Assembly (NCBI GenBank): GCA_013152135.1 | Contig: JAADGX010000299.1 | Coordinates: forward strand, 1 to 5,332 | Source: Chlorobiota bacterium | Lineage (GTDB): Bacteria; Bacteroidota; Ignavibacteria; SZUA-365; JAADGX01 | Direction: 5' to 3' | DNA length: 5,332 nucleotides | Notes under the pieces: generated by a model | What the model was told of the DNA's origin: nothing | The model's database searches: none | The model's input: only the letters and a program-made list of their open reading frames with translations | Program-made: the position numbers and the translations under genes | Part shown: positions 1 to 5,332 of the stretch, piece by piece | How positions within the stretch are numbered: position 1 is the first letter of the stretch | Layout of the letters: the number at the start of each line of letters is the position of its first letter

Positions 1-1
1 T

Positions 2-706
2 TATGAAGGCGATTGCGGCCCGAAAAAGCCCGTCTGGGAATACAATGTCCTCGTAATTAAATCCGGTACCATTCCATGTATCGTGTGGCCGGGTGACGTA
101 AATAACGATGGAGTTGTGAATCTCGTTGATCGCGATGCTTTGAACAAGTATGTGTTCGAAGCGAACCTGAATCCCAAATGGTTGTATGGTCCAAAGCGTT
201 ATGCTCCGGGACTTGTCTCCAATCCCGAGATGGCCCAACGGCTCAGGATATTCAATTGGGTACCTCAACCGGCATTACCCTGGTTTACTACGCTTGGATG
301 TTACATGGACACGGATGGCAATGGAATGGTGCATTCACTGGACAACTGGGCGGCAAACAGGAACTTCGGGAAAGTGCATCCCATGATTACGTACCCGAAG
401 GAATCAGCGCCAAGCCCGGTCGAGTACGCATTCGAACTGAACCAGAACTACCCGAATCCGTTCAATCCAAGCACGAATATTGCTTTCACGTTACCGGAAG
501 CTTCTCAAGTCTCGTTGAAGGTTATCGATGTATTAGGACGAGAGGTTGCAACGTTGGTAAACGGTCGCATGAGTGCCGGAAGTCATACGGTGACTTGGAA
601 TGCCGACGGATACCAGAGTGGTGTGTACATGTACCGCCTCAATGCCATCGGACTTGAGGATGGTAACACGTATGTGAAAACGTTGAAGATGACGTTTGCC
701 AAGTAA
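2..706 (+). CDS. Secreted protein with dockerin-like calcium loops and T9SS C-terminal sorting domain (5' truncated)
   Basis: The reading frame is open from the first bases of the window, so this is the last 234 residues of a longer protein; the GTG at 83 is not a credible start. Two EF-hand/dockerin type I-like calcium loops are visible: DVNNDGVVNLVD (visible residues 32-43) and DTDGNGMVHSLD (103-114), both with acidic or Asn ligands at the expected positions. Residues about 140-234 form a type A T9SS C-terminal domain, with the NYPNPFNPST motif, the LKVIDVLGREVATLV strand and the GVYMYRL strand near the end. In this family the domain targets a Sec-exported protein through the outer membrane by the Por machinery and is usually cleaved. 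The catalytic or binding part lies upstream, outside the window, so the activity is unknown. A strong terminator follows 25 bp after the stop. Confidence is high for the sorting domain and good for the calcium loops. Confidence 0.93.
   Translation, partial: YEGDCGPKKPVWEYNVLVIKSGTIPCIVWPGDVNNDGVVNLVDRDALNKYVFEANLNPKWLYGPKRYAPGLVSNPEMAQRLRIFNWVPQPALPWFTTLGCYMDTDGNGMVHSLDNWAANRNFGKVHPMITYPKESAPSPVEYAFELNQNYPNPFNPSTNIAFTLPEASQVSLKVIDVLGREVATLVNGRMSAGSHTVTWNADGYQSGVYMYRLNAIGLEDGNTYVKTLKMTFAK
95..343 (+). other. Dockerin-like region with two widely spaced calcium loops
   Basis: Two 12-residue loops fit the D-x-[DN]-x-[DN]-G-x-x-x-x-x-D pattern: the first at nt 95-130, the second at nt 308-343. 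Their first Asp residues are 71 residues apart, whereas the two halves of a classical cellulosomal dockerin are about 30-35 apart. The segment between them is rich in aromatic residues and proline (for example WLYGPKRYAPG and PQPALPWF). This suggests either a dockerin variant with an insertion or a calcium-binding linker before the sorting domain, rather than a cohesin-binding module. The loops are seen directly; calcium binding is inferred from family knowledge. Confidence 0.7.
419..703 (+). other. T9SS type A C-terminal sorting domain
   Basis: The last ~95 residues match the Por-secretion-system C-terminal domain: ELNQNYPNPFNPSTNIAF, then a beta strand SLKVIDVLGREVATLV, a turn with AGSHTVTWNADG, and GVYMYRL before the C-terminus. 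The domain ends at the stop codon, as expected for a C-terminal export signal. It implies a complete T9SS elsewhere in the genome. Confidence 0.93.
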
Positions 707-731
707 GCTTCAACACGTTTTGATTTTCCGG

Positions 732-763
732 GAGGCTGGTGGTTCACCAGCCTCTTCTTTTAT
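732..763 (+). terminator. Rho-independent terminator after the T9SS-sorted protein gene
   Basis: There is a perfect 10-bp inverted repeat, GAGGCTGGTG (732-741) and CACCAGCCTC (745-754), with a 3-nt loop, followed at once by the T-rich tail TTCTTTTAT. It lies 25 bp after the TAA stop. The opposite strand has no T-tract next to the stem, so it should act only on + strand transcripts. It separates the upstream gene from the lipoprotein gene. Confidence 0.9.
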
Positions 764-893
764 CTGTGCGAGGGGCTCCAAGCACCTTGGGCTCGGAGGG
801 ATGGCGCAAGAACAAGAAGCAAATGGCCCTGAAGGGAATCATACGATATTCGCCGTTTATTCTGATCCTCCGTGGGGTGCGTTGGTCACCTGT

Positions 894-922
894 TTGGATA
901 CCGGGATTCTCCGAGGGATAAT
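894..922 (+). promoter_or_regulatory. Weak sigma70-like promoter candidate upstream of the lipoprotein gene
   Basis: TTGGAT (894-899) and GATAAT (917-922) are separated by 17 bp. The -10 box matches TATAAT at 5 of 6 positions, but the -35 box matches TTGACA at only 3 of 6. If used, it would give a leader of about 280 nt before the start at 1210. No Bacteroidia-type TTTG / TAnnTTTG pair stood out in this gap. This is a pattern match by eye only. Confidence 0.22.
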
Positions 923-977
923 ATGCTCAACCGGCCATTTTAATTCTTGCTATTAGACCATAAATAACTTGCTTTTT

Positions 978-1007
978 AGCGGTATGGTGCGTAACTTCAT
1001 ACCCGCT
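978..1007 (+). repeat. Bulged inverted repeat in the lipoprotein gene leader
   Basis: AGCGGTATG (978-986) pairs with CATACCCGCT (998-1007), giving nine base pairs with one bulged C around an 11-nt loop. No T-tract follows on either strand, so it is not an intrinsic terminator. It could be a leader RNA structure or a protein-binding site. Confidence 0.45.
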
Positions 1008-1021
1008 GAAAGACTGAAAGA
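1006..1021 (+). repeat. Tandem 8-bp direct repeat CTGAAAGA x2
   Basis: CTGAAAGA occurs twice in immediate succession (1006-1013 and 1014-1021). The first copy overlaps the last two bases of the hairpin at 978-1007. It could be a paired binding site or simple slippage; two copies alone are weak evidence. Confidence 0.4.
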
Positions 1022-1100
1022 CCTGTTGCGAATATCGTATGAATCGCTCTTCAACTGTTTGCCCTGACCTCTTTTTGAAAAATAATAGGCGTTGATTACT

Positions 1101-1128
1101 CCATTCAGGGATGATACCTGAAAAATGG
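1101..1128 (+). repeat. Imperfect hairpin upstream of the lipoprotein gene
   Basis: TTCAGG (1104-1109) and CCTGAA (1117-1122) form a perfect 6-bp stem around a 7-nt loop. The stem extends outward by CCA (1101-1103) and TGG (1126-1128) across a bulge of three A residues. It ends about 80 nt before the start codon and has no following T-tract. It may be a leader structure or operator; the function is unknown. Confidence 0.35.
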
Positions 1129-1197
1129 AGCAAACAAGAAGCCTCAAATGAGAGAATACATAATCCACTGTAGTATTTTTATTCCCTACAACTGATA

Positions 1198-1203
1198 AGG
1201 AGG
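1198..1203 (+). promoter_or_regulatory. Shine-Dalgarno site fixing the lipoprotein start
   Basis: AGGAGG, a full match to the anti-Shine-Dalgarno sequence, sits 6 nt before the ATG at 1210. This supports that start codon over any internal one. Confidence 0.88.
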
Positions 1204-1209
1204 AAACAT

Positions 1210-1926
1210 ATGCCACAGTTGCTCCTACGCAAATTTGGGACGCTGGCGGTTTTTCTGGCAGGACTGGGAATTGTCTTGTCGGGATGCATTGATGAACCGA
1301 CTATCGCAGTCCCACAGCGGCCAGACGCCAAGGTGCGTTTCGTGCATGCTGTTGCCGACGCCTCTGGTCCTGTCGATATTTACGTGGATGACAAGTTGAT
1401 GGTGGCCGGGTTCATGTACAAACAGTACACGGATTATTTCAGCATCCCGGCTGGCACGCGCCAGCTCCGTATCGTTCCAGCAGGGCAGGATACAGCATCA
1501 AATATCTATCACCAGATTTTGAGTATCCCGGCCAAGAAAAAAATGACGATTTTCGCAATAGGTAGAATCCAGAAAGGAGACGTTTCTCTCTATTCGGCAA
1601 ACGAGAGAAATACCTATTCCGTTGAGAATGATCACAAGGACAGCGCCGACGTCAGGATCTTCCACGCTGTGTATGGTGCTGGACCGGTTGATCTGGTCAT
1701 CAACGACGCCAGCGGAAAAACGATCGTCAGTAACATCCCGTACGGCTTTCCTTCGAGTTATTATTTGATGAAGGCTGGAACGTACAAGTTCTACCCGCTT
1801 TCCGGAGGAGTTTCTCTTCTGAGCAATGAGTACTTCGAGCAGACGATTGACGAGAAACACCGCTATTCGTTTGTCCTGGTGGGTGACGTAGTCAATGCGG
1901 AAGTACTTGTCCTTCTGGACGATTAG
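1210..1926 (+). CDS. Lipoprotein with two DUF4397 repeats
   Basis: The 238-residue product starts at an ATG with an ideal ribosome binding site. It has a lipoprotein signal peptide: basic n-region with R7-K8, a hydrophobic stretch at about 9-22, then the lipobox LSGC with the lipidated cysteine at residue 26. The mature protein begins C-I-D-E-P. Two homologous domains follow. The first, about 40-135, begins AKVRFVHAVADASGPVDIYVDD; the second, about 146-238, begins ADVRIFHAVYGAGPVDLVIND. The shared pattern VR-x2-HA-x5-GPVD is the hallmark of DUF4397 (PF14344), a beta-rich envelope domain of unknown function, often found in lipoproteins of this superphylum. The gene precedes a TonB-dependent receptor by 191 bp and may be co-transcribed with it. 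The protein is probably anchored in the outer membrane; whether it faces the periplasm or the outside is unknown. No catalytic motif is seen. Confidence 0.9.
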   Translation: MPQLLLRKFGTLAVFLAGLGIVLSGCIDEPTIAVPQRPDAKVRFVHAVADASGPVDIYVDDKLMVAGFMYKQYTDYFSIPAGTRQLRIVPAGQDTASNIYHQILSIPAKKKMTIFAIGRIQKGDVSLYSANERNTYSVENDHKDSADVRIFHAVYGAGPVDLVINDASGKTIVSNIPYGFPSSYYLMKAGTYKFYPLSGGVSLLSNEYFEQTIDEKHRYSFVLVGDVVNAEVLVLLDD

Positions 1927-2006
1927 TCGGAGTGAAATCAGCAATGGCCGGATTCGGAAATCTATCGAGGAGAACAGTGAACACCCTTTCCTTGCGAGTA
2001 TTTCCC

Positions 2007-2050
2007 GTGCGATGGAATCAGTGCGGCTGCCATCGGCCATGCGCTCTTTT
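2007..2050 (+). terminator. Possible attenuator or weak terminator before the receptor gene
   Basis: GTGC-(G)-ATGG (2007-2015) can pair with CCATGCGC (2037-2044), giving eight pairs with one bulge and one G-U, directly followed by TCTTTT (2045-2050). The loop is long (21 nt) and contains a competing stem: CGATGG (2010-2015) with CCATCG (2030-2035), capped by CAG/CTG. The two folds cannot coexist because both need 2012-2015. This resembles a terminator/antiterminator pair but was found by hand, and the T-tract is short. Confidence 0.28.
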
Positions 2051-2106
2051 GAACCGCTCCAATACTTCACGAGAATTTCTTTCTATTAATATTACGAATG
2101 TATCGT

Positions 2107-2112
2107 AGGAGG
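2107..2112 (+). promoter_or_regulatory. Shine-Dalgarno site fixing the receptor start
   Basis: AGGAGG lies 5 nt before the ATG at 2118. The initiation region closely resembles that of the lipoprotein gene: both read AGGAGGA, then 1-2 variable bases or so, then CATATGCC. It decides the receptor start. Confidence 0.88.
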
Positions 2113-2117
2113 ATCAT

Positions 2118-5100
2118 ATGCCGAAGAAACTACTAATTGGTTTCCTGTGCTTATTTCTCCTGCCTTTAGGCCTCATGGCCCAAACAGGAAAAATAGCAGG
2201 GAAAGTCACCGATCGGGAGACGGGTGAACCACTCATCGGTGCCAATGTCATCATCGTCGGTACCTCGCTCGGTGACGCGACCGATCTGGATGGCAATTTC
2301 GTGATCTTGAACGTGCCGATCGGCAAACACACCTTGAAAGCGAGTTACGTGGGATACAAGGATATTACGATTACGAACATCCTTGTCTCCAGTAATAAGA
2401 CAACGGATGTGAATTTCCGTTTGCCGTCGGAAGCATTCAAGGTCGAGGAAGTCGTCATCGTTCGGAAACGGCCGCTGGTCGAAAAGAACGTGACAAACTC
2501 AACGACGGTCAAAACGCAAGACGATATTGAAAATATGCCGGTCCGTGGTGTCGAAGGAGTTATTGCGACGTCGGCCGGTATCGTCCGGCAAAACGGGACG
2601 ATTTACGTACGTGGTGGCCGTGGCGACGAGGTCCAGTACCTTGTCGACGGTGTCAACGTGAACAACCCCTTGTTTGGCGGGCGCGCGGTTTCGGTTATTA
2701 ATAATGCCATCGCGGAAATCAATTTCCAGGCTGGCGGTTATTCCGCTGAATTTGGCGGCGGCAACGCTGGAATTATTTCCACGTCGATTCGCACGGGTGG
2801 AAGGAAACTGAATATTTCCGGAGAGATTTTCACTGATAGTTGGGGCACACCCGGCGAAAAGACCATGGGTACCTATCCATATGGTGTCAGTACGTACGTT
2901 CTGACCGCGGGTGGGCCGTTGGTCGGACCAGTGAAGTTCTTCATTGCCGGGCAGAATTCGTTCAATCGCACACCGATCAGGTACTGGGAAGGATTTAACC
3001 TGACCCAATATTACGAGCCAATTCGTCAAACCGCCGCTTGGCAGAACCTTCCTGATGCTACCAAGTATCAGACCGACGAGAATGGAAACTTTCTCCCCGA
3101 TCCGAGCGGGAAATATAAATACCTGCCAAAGGATGGTATCTTCGATCCTCGTCTTGGCGCCAAAGCCGATTTCATCGACATCGTGTACCCGGCGGGAAAG
3201 ATTGTCAACGCTGCGGGTGAAAACTACGTGTTGAATGGAAATATCACGGCCGATCTTAACCCCATCAATATTCGCCTCGGTGCGAACTATGGTTATGGGA
3301 CGAGTCGTGGCGGTGTTGGTATAACCACGTTTCTTGCGGAACGACGTGCGACGTTGCGCCAGTCGGAGAACCTTGCCGCAAATTTGAAGTTCACGCACTT
3401 GTTAAGCAAGAACACCTTTTATGAATTGAACCTGAATTATTTCTTCACCCGGAATATCAGCATGGATCCGGATTTCAAGCACGATCTCGCGTTGTATGGT
3501 GATTCGCTTGCAAACGCGCAGATTGGATATCCGTATTTCCGTGCAGACGGTCTGGGACCGAACCCCATGTATGGCTACGGATATGTTTGGAGCACGTATG
3601 GAACTCCGTTGTCAGCATACAGCAAGAGCAGGTATCAATCCATCGGAGCAAAGTTGGCGGTGACACACCAGTTGGGTCGTGAGCATGAATTCCGCCTGGG
3701 TGGCGAGTTTACTTCCTACGTTATCCGTAATTATGCTAACGGCCGTGTAGTTGCCCTTGCCGGTGCGCTTCGCAATTCACCGGACATCACAGATCGCCAA
3801 CTCCAGGTGACAAACCGTATCAATAACTACGGATACGATCAATGGGGTAATGAGATTGATACTGGTTTGGAAGGACCGAAAAAGCCGGTATTCGCCGCGT
3901 TCTTCATACAGGACAAAATCGAATACGAGGACATCGTTATCAACGCCGGTTTACGTTACGATTATATCAACACCGATGACAAGGCGTTTAAGAATCCTCA
4001 CTTCATTGAATTCGATAGCGATGGGAATATCAGGGCAGACCAGTTTGTTGACGTAGAAGCATCGCAGACCGTTAGTCCGCGATTGGGTTTCTCTTTCCCC
4101 GTGACTGACCAGACCGTATTCTATGCGCAGTACGGCAAGTTTATTCAGCAGAGCCGCTTGCGCGATATCTACCTGGGTGCTTCTCTCGTAGCGGACAATA
4201 TTCAGGGCGGTTATGCTATCGGAGCGCCGGTTGGTTTCGGTTTGCGTCCGGAGCGGACAACGCAGTATGATATTGGTTTCCGTCAACAAATTGGAGACAA
4301 CCTGGCGTTTGATATTGGAGCTTTTTACAAGGATATTCGCGGCCAGATTCAGCAGCGACAAATTACTGCCGAAGAAGGCGCTCCGCACCAGGCGTATTAT
4401 GCTTGGGTCAATGGCGACTTTGCCACGACGGTTGGTATGGAATTGAAAATCGACCTGCGGCGCACGGAGCGAATCCAAGCAAATGCGAACTATACATTCT
4501 CGGATGCTCGCGGCACGGGTTCCAGCCCGTCAACGGCATTCCGGATGATCTGGCAATCCCCGACACGTGTTCCGTTCTTCCCACAATACGCTACAGCGCT
4601 GGCATTCGATCAGACTCACCGGGGATCGATCAATCTCGATTATCGATTTGGTGTCGATGATGGCCCCAAGATGGGAAGCCTCTACCCGTTAGAAAGACTG
4701 GGATTGAACATTCTCTTCACCTTTAATAGCGGCCATCCCTATACACGAGTCGATGACAAGAGCTTCCGTAATCGTCGCCAACCGATTGAGGAGTTGAACG
4801 CTTCACGGACGCCATGGAACTTCCAGCTTGATTTACGTCTGGACAAAACGGTTACCGTTGGTCCGCTAGACCTGAATTTCTACGTATGGATTATCAATGT
4901 TCTGAATACCAAGAATGTTGAAGACGTCTTCATCACTAGTGGTACAGCGGACGACAACGGATACTTGACTTCGGAAGAAGGACAGGCTGATATTGCGAAT
5001 TACTCTCCATACGGTGATATTTACACGAGCCTGTTCAAAGACCTTTACTACCAATTGAACATCGCGAATGCCAACCTGTTCGGGCCACCGCGCCAGATCA

Positions 5101-5126
5101 GATTTGGCCTCCGGTTCGATTTTTAA
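2118..5126 (+). CDS. TonB-dependent outer-membrane receptor with carboxypeptidase-regulatory-like N-terminal domain
   Basis: This is a complete 1002-residue protein. A Sec signal peptide covers residues 1-21, with K3-K4, a hydrophobic core and probable cleavage at LMA|Q. Residues about 24-103 form a carboxypeptidase-D regulatory-like beta-sandwich: GKIAGKVTDRETGEPLIGANV, then DLDGNF and a YVGY strand. The segment VEEVVIVRKRP (109-119) sits where the TonB box lies in such receptors. The plug domain follows at about 122-228, with IYVRGGRGDEVQYLVDGV (162-179) and later YSAEFGGGNAGIISTSIRTGG. The rest is a 22-strand-type beta barrel; conserved late segments include GTGSS (799-803) and DQTHRGSINLDYRF (831-844). 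It ends in an outer-membrane-type C-terminal strand, RFGLRFDF. Such receptors import large or scarce ligands using TonB-ExbBD energy. No SusD gene is adjacent, so it is not a standard SusCD pair; the ligand is unknown. The next gene starts 54 bp later. No frameshift or truncation is seen. Confidence 0.95.
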   Translation: MPKKLLIGFLCLFLLPLGLMAQTGKIAGKVTDRETGEPLIGANVIIVGTSLGDATDLDGNFVILNVPIGKHTLKASYVGYKDITITNILVSSNKTTDVNFRLPSEAFKVEEVVIVRKRPLVEKNVTNSTTVKTQDDIENMPVRGVEGVIATSAGIVRQNGTIYVRGGRGDEVQYLVDGVNVNNPLFGGRAVSVINNAIAEINFQAGGYSAEFGGGNAGIISTSIRTGGRKLNISGEIFTDSWGTPGEKTMGTYPYGVSTYVLTAGGPLVGPVKFFIAGQNSFNRTPIRYWEGFNLTQYYEPIRQTAAWQNLPDATKYQTDENGNFLPDPSGKYKYLPKDGIFDPRLGAKADFIDIVYPAGKIVNAAGENYVLNGNITADLNPINIRLGANYGYGTSRGGVGITTFLAERRATLRQSENLAANLKFTHLLSKNTFYELNLNYFFTRNISMDPDFKHDLALYGDSLANAQIGYPYFRADGLGPNPMYGYGYVWSTYGTPLSAYSKSRYQSIGAKLAVTHQLGREHEFRLGGEFTSYVIRNYANGRVVALAGALRNSPDITDRQLQVTNRINNYGYDQWGNEIDTGLEGPKKPVFAAFFIQDKIEYEDIVINAGLRYDYINTDDKAFKNPHFIEFDSDGNIRADQFVDVEASQTVSPRLGFSFPVTDQTVFYAQYGKFIQQSRLRDIYLGASLVADNIQGGYAIGAPVGFGLRPERTTQYDIGFRQQIGDNLAFDIGAFYKDIRGQIQQRQITAEEGAPHQAYYAWVNGDFATTVGMELKIDLRRTERIQANANYTFSDARGTGSSPSTAFRMIWQSPTRVPFFPQYATALAFDQTHRGSINLDYRFGVDDGPKMGSLYPLERLGLNILFTFNSGHPYTRVDDKSFRNRRQPIEELNASRTPWNFQLDLRLDKTVTVGPLDLNFYVWIINVLNTKNVEDVFITSGTADDNGYLTSEEGQADIANYSPYGDIYTSLFKDLYYQLNIANANLFGPPRQIRFGLRFDF

Positions 5127-5135
5127 GTCCGAACC
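5113..5135 (+). repeat. Inverted repeat spanning the receptor stop codon
   Basis: GGTTCG (5113-5118) and CGAACC (5130-5135) are perfect 6-bp arms around an 11-nt loop containing the TAA stop. No T-tract follows, so it is not a convincing terminator and should not separate the receptor from the gene at 5181. It may be chance or a weak mRNA 3' structure. Confidence 0.3.
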
Positions 5136-5180
5136 AAAGCGTTTGAAGAACATGCGTGAATTTAGTAGGAGATATAACAA

Positions 5181-5332
5181 ATGAAAAGAATAATTCCATT
5201 GATGCTTCTGTTTGCACTCATTGGAATGCCAGTCGTCCTAGCTTCCGGAGGTCCGGATGGTGATGGTTTATCGAAGACCAGCAAGAACGACGATTACGAC
5301 TTCATCAGCATCAATTCGATCCTGATGTGGAT
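5181..5332 (+). CDS. Exported protein of unknown function (N-terminus only, runs off the window)
   Basis: Only the first 50 codons are present; the frame is open at the window edge. The ATG has AGGAG (5167-5171) 9 nt upstream. The N-terminus is a clear Sec signal peptide: MKR, a hydrophobic core IIPLMLLFALIGMPVVL, and a probable cleavage site at VLA|SGG. There is no lipobox cysteine, so it is a soluble exported protein rather than a lipoprotein. The visible mature part is acidic and glycine-rich (GGPDGDG, then NDDYDF), followed by ISINSILMW. From memory, a similar acidic stretch followed by an I-N-x-x-x-M-W motif opens large secreted proteins, some with T9SS sorting domains, encoded beside TonB receptors in this superphylum. 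I could not verify that here. It lies 54 bp after the receptor and is probably in the same operon. Confidence 0.85.
   Translation, partial: MKRIIPLMLLFALIGMPVVLASGGPDGDGLSKTSKNDDYDFISINSILMW

Larger units (their letters stand above)
764..1209. other. 446-bp intergenic region without a credible gene
   Basis: No open frame here has a convincing ribosome binding site or recognisable protein content. Short frames on both strands read as non-coding; one + frame even translates through the terminator hairpin. The region holds a weak sigma70-like promoter candidate (894-922), a 9-bp hairpin with one bulge (978-1007), a tandem CTGAAAGA repeat (1006-1021) and a second imperfect hairpin (1101-1128). 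It is probably the promoter and 5' leader of the lipoprotein gene. I recognise no known riboswitch, tRNA or small RNA. Confidence 0.7.
1927..2117 (+). other. 191-bp spacer between lipoprotein and receptor genes
   Basis: No gene is seen here. The centre of the spacer contains two alternative hairpins sharing the strand ATGG (2012-2015), one of them followed by TCTTTT. Downstream there is a weak promoter-like pair, TTGAAC (2049-2054) and GAGAAT (2071-2076), with 16-bp spacing and 4 of 6 matches in each box. The receptor's ribosome binding site closes the spacer. It could be an attenuated intercistronic region or an independent promoter region for the receptor. Confidence 0.5.

Noticed and set aside
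83..85. GTG at 83 as the start of a complete small T9SS protein
   Set aside because: The frame is open upstream to the window edge, no Shine-Dalgarno or signal peptide is present, and T9SS cargo needs an N-terminal Sec signal. The gene is 5' truncated by the window.
778..790. Second hairpin CCAAG-CAC-CTTGG just after the terminator
   Set aside because: It is only 5 bp with no T-tract and is likely chance. A repeated GGGCTC (773-778, 789-794) around it adds little.
696..956. 86-codon + strand frame after the T9SS protein gene
   Set aside because: It starts inside the upstream gene, translates straight through the terminator hairpin, and its internal ATG at 801 has a GGAGG only one or two bases away, too close to serve. 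The protein content looks random.
1159..1181. CATAAT and TATTTTTA as promoter elements close to the lipoprotein gene
   Set aside because: Each resembles a -10 or -7 element, but no -35 or TTTG partner exists at suitable spacing, so neither was listed as a promoter.
927..1216. Two overlapping - strand frames of 68 and 87 codons in the 764-1209 gap
   Set aside because: No signal peptide, domain or plausible ribosome binding site was seen. They overlap each other in different frames, and one runs into the lipoprotein start.
1498..2070. 190-codon open frame on the - strand over the lipoprotein gene and spacer
   Set aside because: It is mostly antisense to the second half of the DUF4397 gene, with no domain recognised. 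The sense frame has a signal peptide and duplicated domain; this one has nothing comparable.
2499..3398. 299-codon open frame on the - strand inside the receptor gene
   Set aside because: It lies wholly antisense to a clear receptor coding sequence, its translation shows no recognisable domain, and no convincing ribosome binding site was seen. It is a shadow frame.

Overview
The window looks like chromosome from a member of the FCB (Fibrobacteres-Chlorobi-Bacteroidetes) superphylum. The evidence is a C-terminal type IX secretion (T9SS) sorting domain with the NYPNPFNPST motif, a large TonB-dependent receptor with a carboxypeptidase-regulatory-like N-terminal domain, and a DUF4397 lipoprotein. 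GC content is near 50 % by eye, and two of the genes have full AGGAGG Shine-Dalgarno sequences. That fits Ignavibacteria, Kryptonia, Calditrichaeota or KSB1-type lineages better than classical Bacteroidia, where Shine-Dalgarno sequences are usually weak. This placement is inference; no rRNA or other marker gene is present.

Layout, all on the + strand. (1) Positions 2-706 are the 3' end of a secreted protein carrying two dockerin/EF-hand-like calcium loops and a T9SS type A C-terminal domain. A perfect 10-bp hairpin with a T-rich tail (732-763) closes that transcript. (2) Positions 764-1209 are a 446-bp gap with no credible gene. It holds a weak promoter candidate, two imperfect hairpins and a tandem 8-bp repeat. 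(3) Positions 1210-1926 encode a lipoprotein with two DUF4397 repeats. (4) Positions 1927-2117 are a 191-bp spacer with two mutually exclusive hairpins that could act as an attenuator. (5) Positions 2118-5126 encode a complete 1002-residue TonB-dependent receptor. (6) After 54 bp, a further exported protein starts at 5181 and runs off the window.

Function: every gene here encodes a cell-envelope or secreted product. The lipoprotein, the receptor and the truncated third protein are co-directional and have good ribosome binding sites, so they may form one envelope operon. The receptor would be the outer-membrane channel, the lipoprotein an outer-membrane or surface partner, and the downstream protein an exported factor. 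The substrate cannot be read from the sequence. The upstream dockerin/T9SS gene is separated by a strong terminator and is probably a different transcription unit. I see no phage, CRISPR, transposon, tRNA or defence genes. The window is best described as an ordinary FCB envelope locus with some possible RNA-level regulation.
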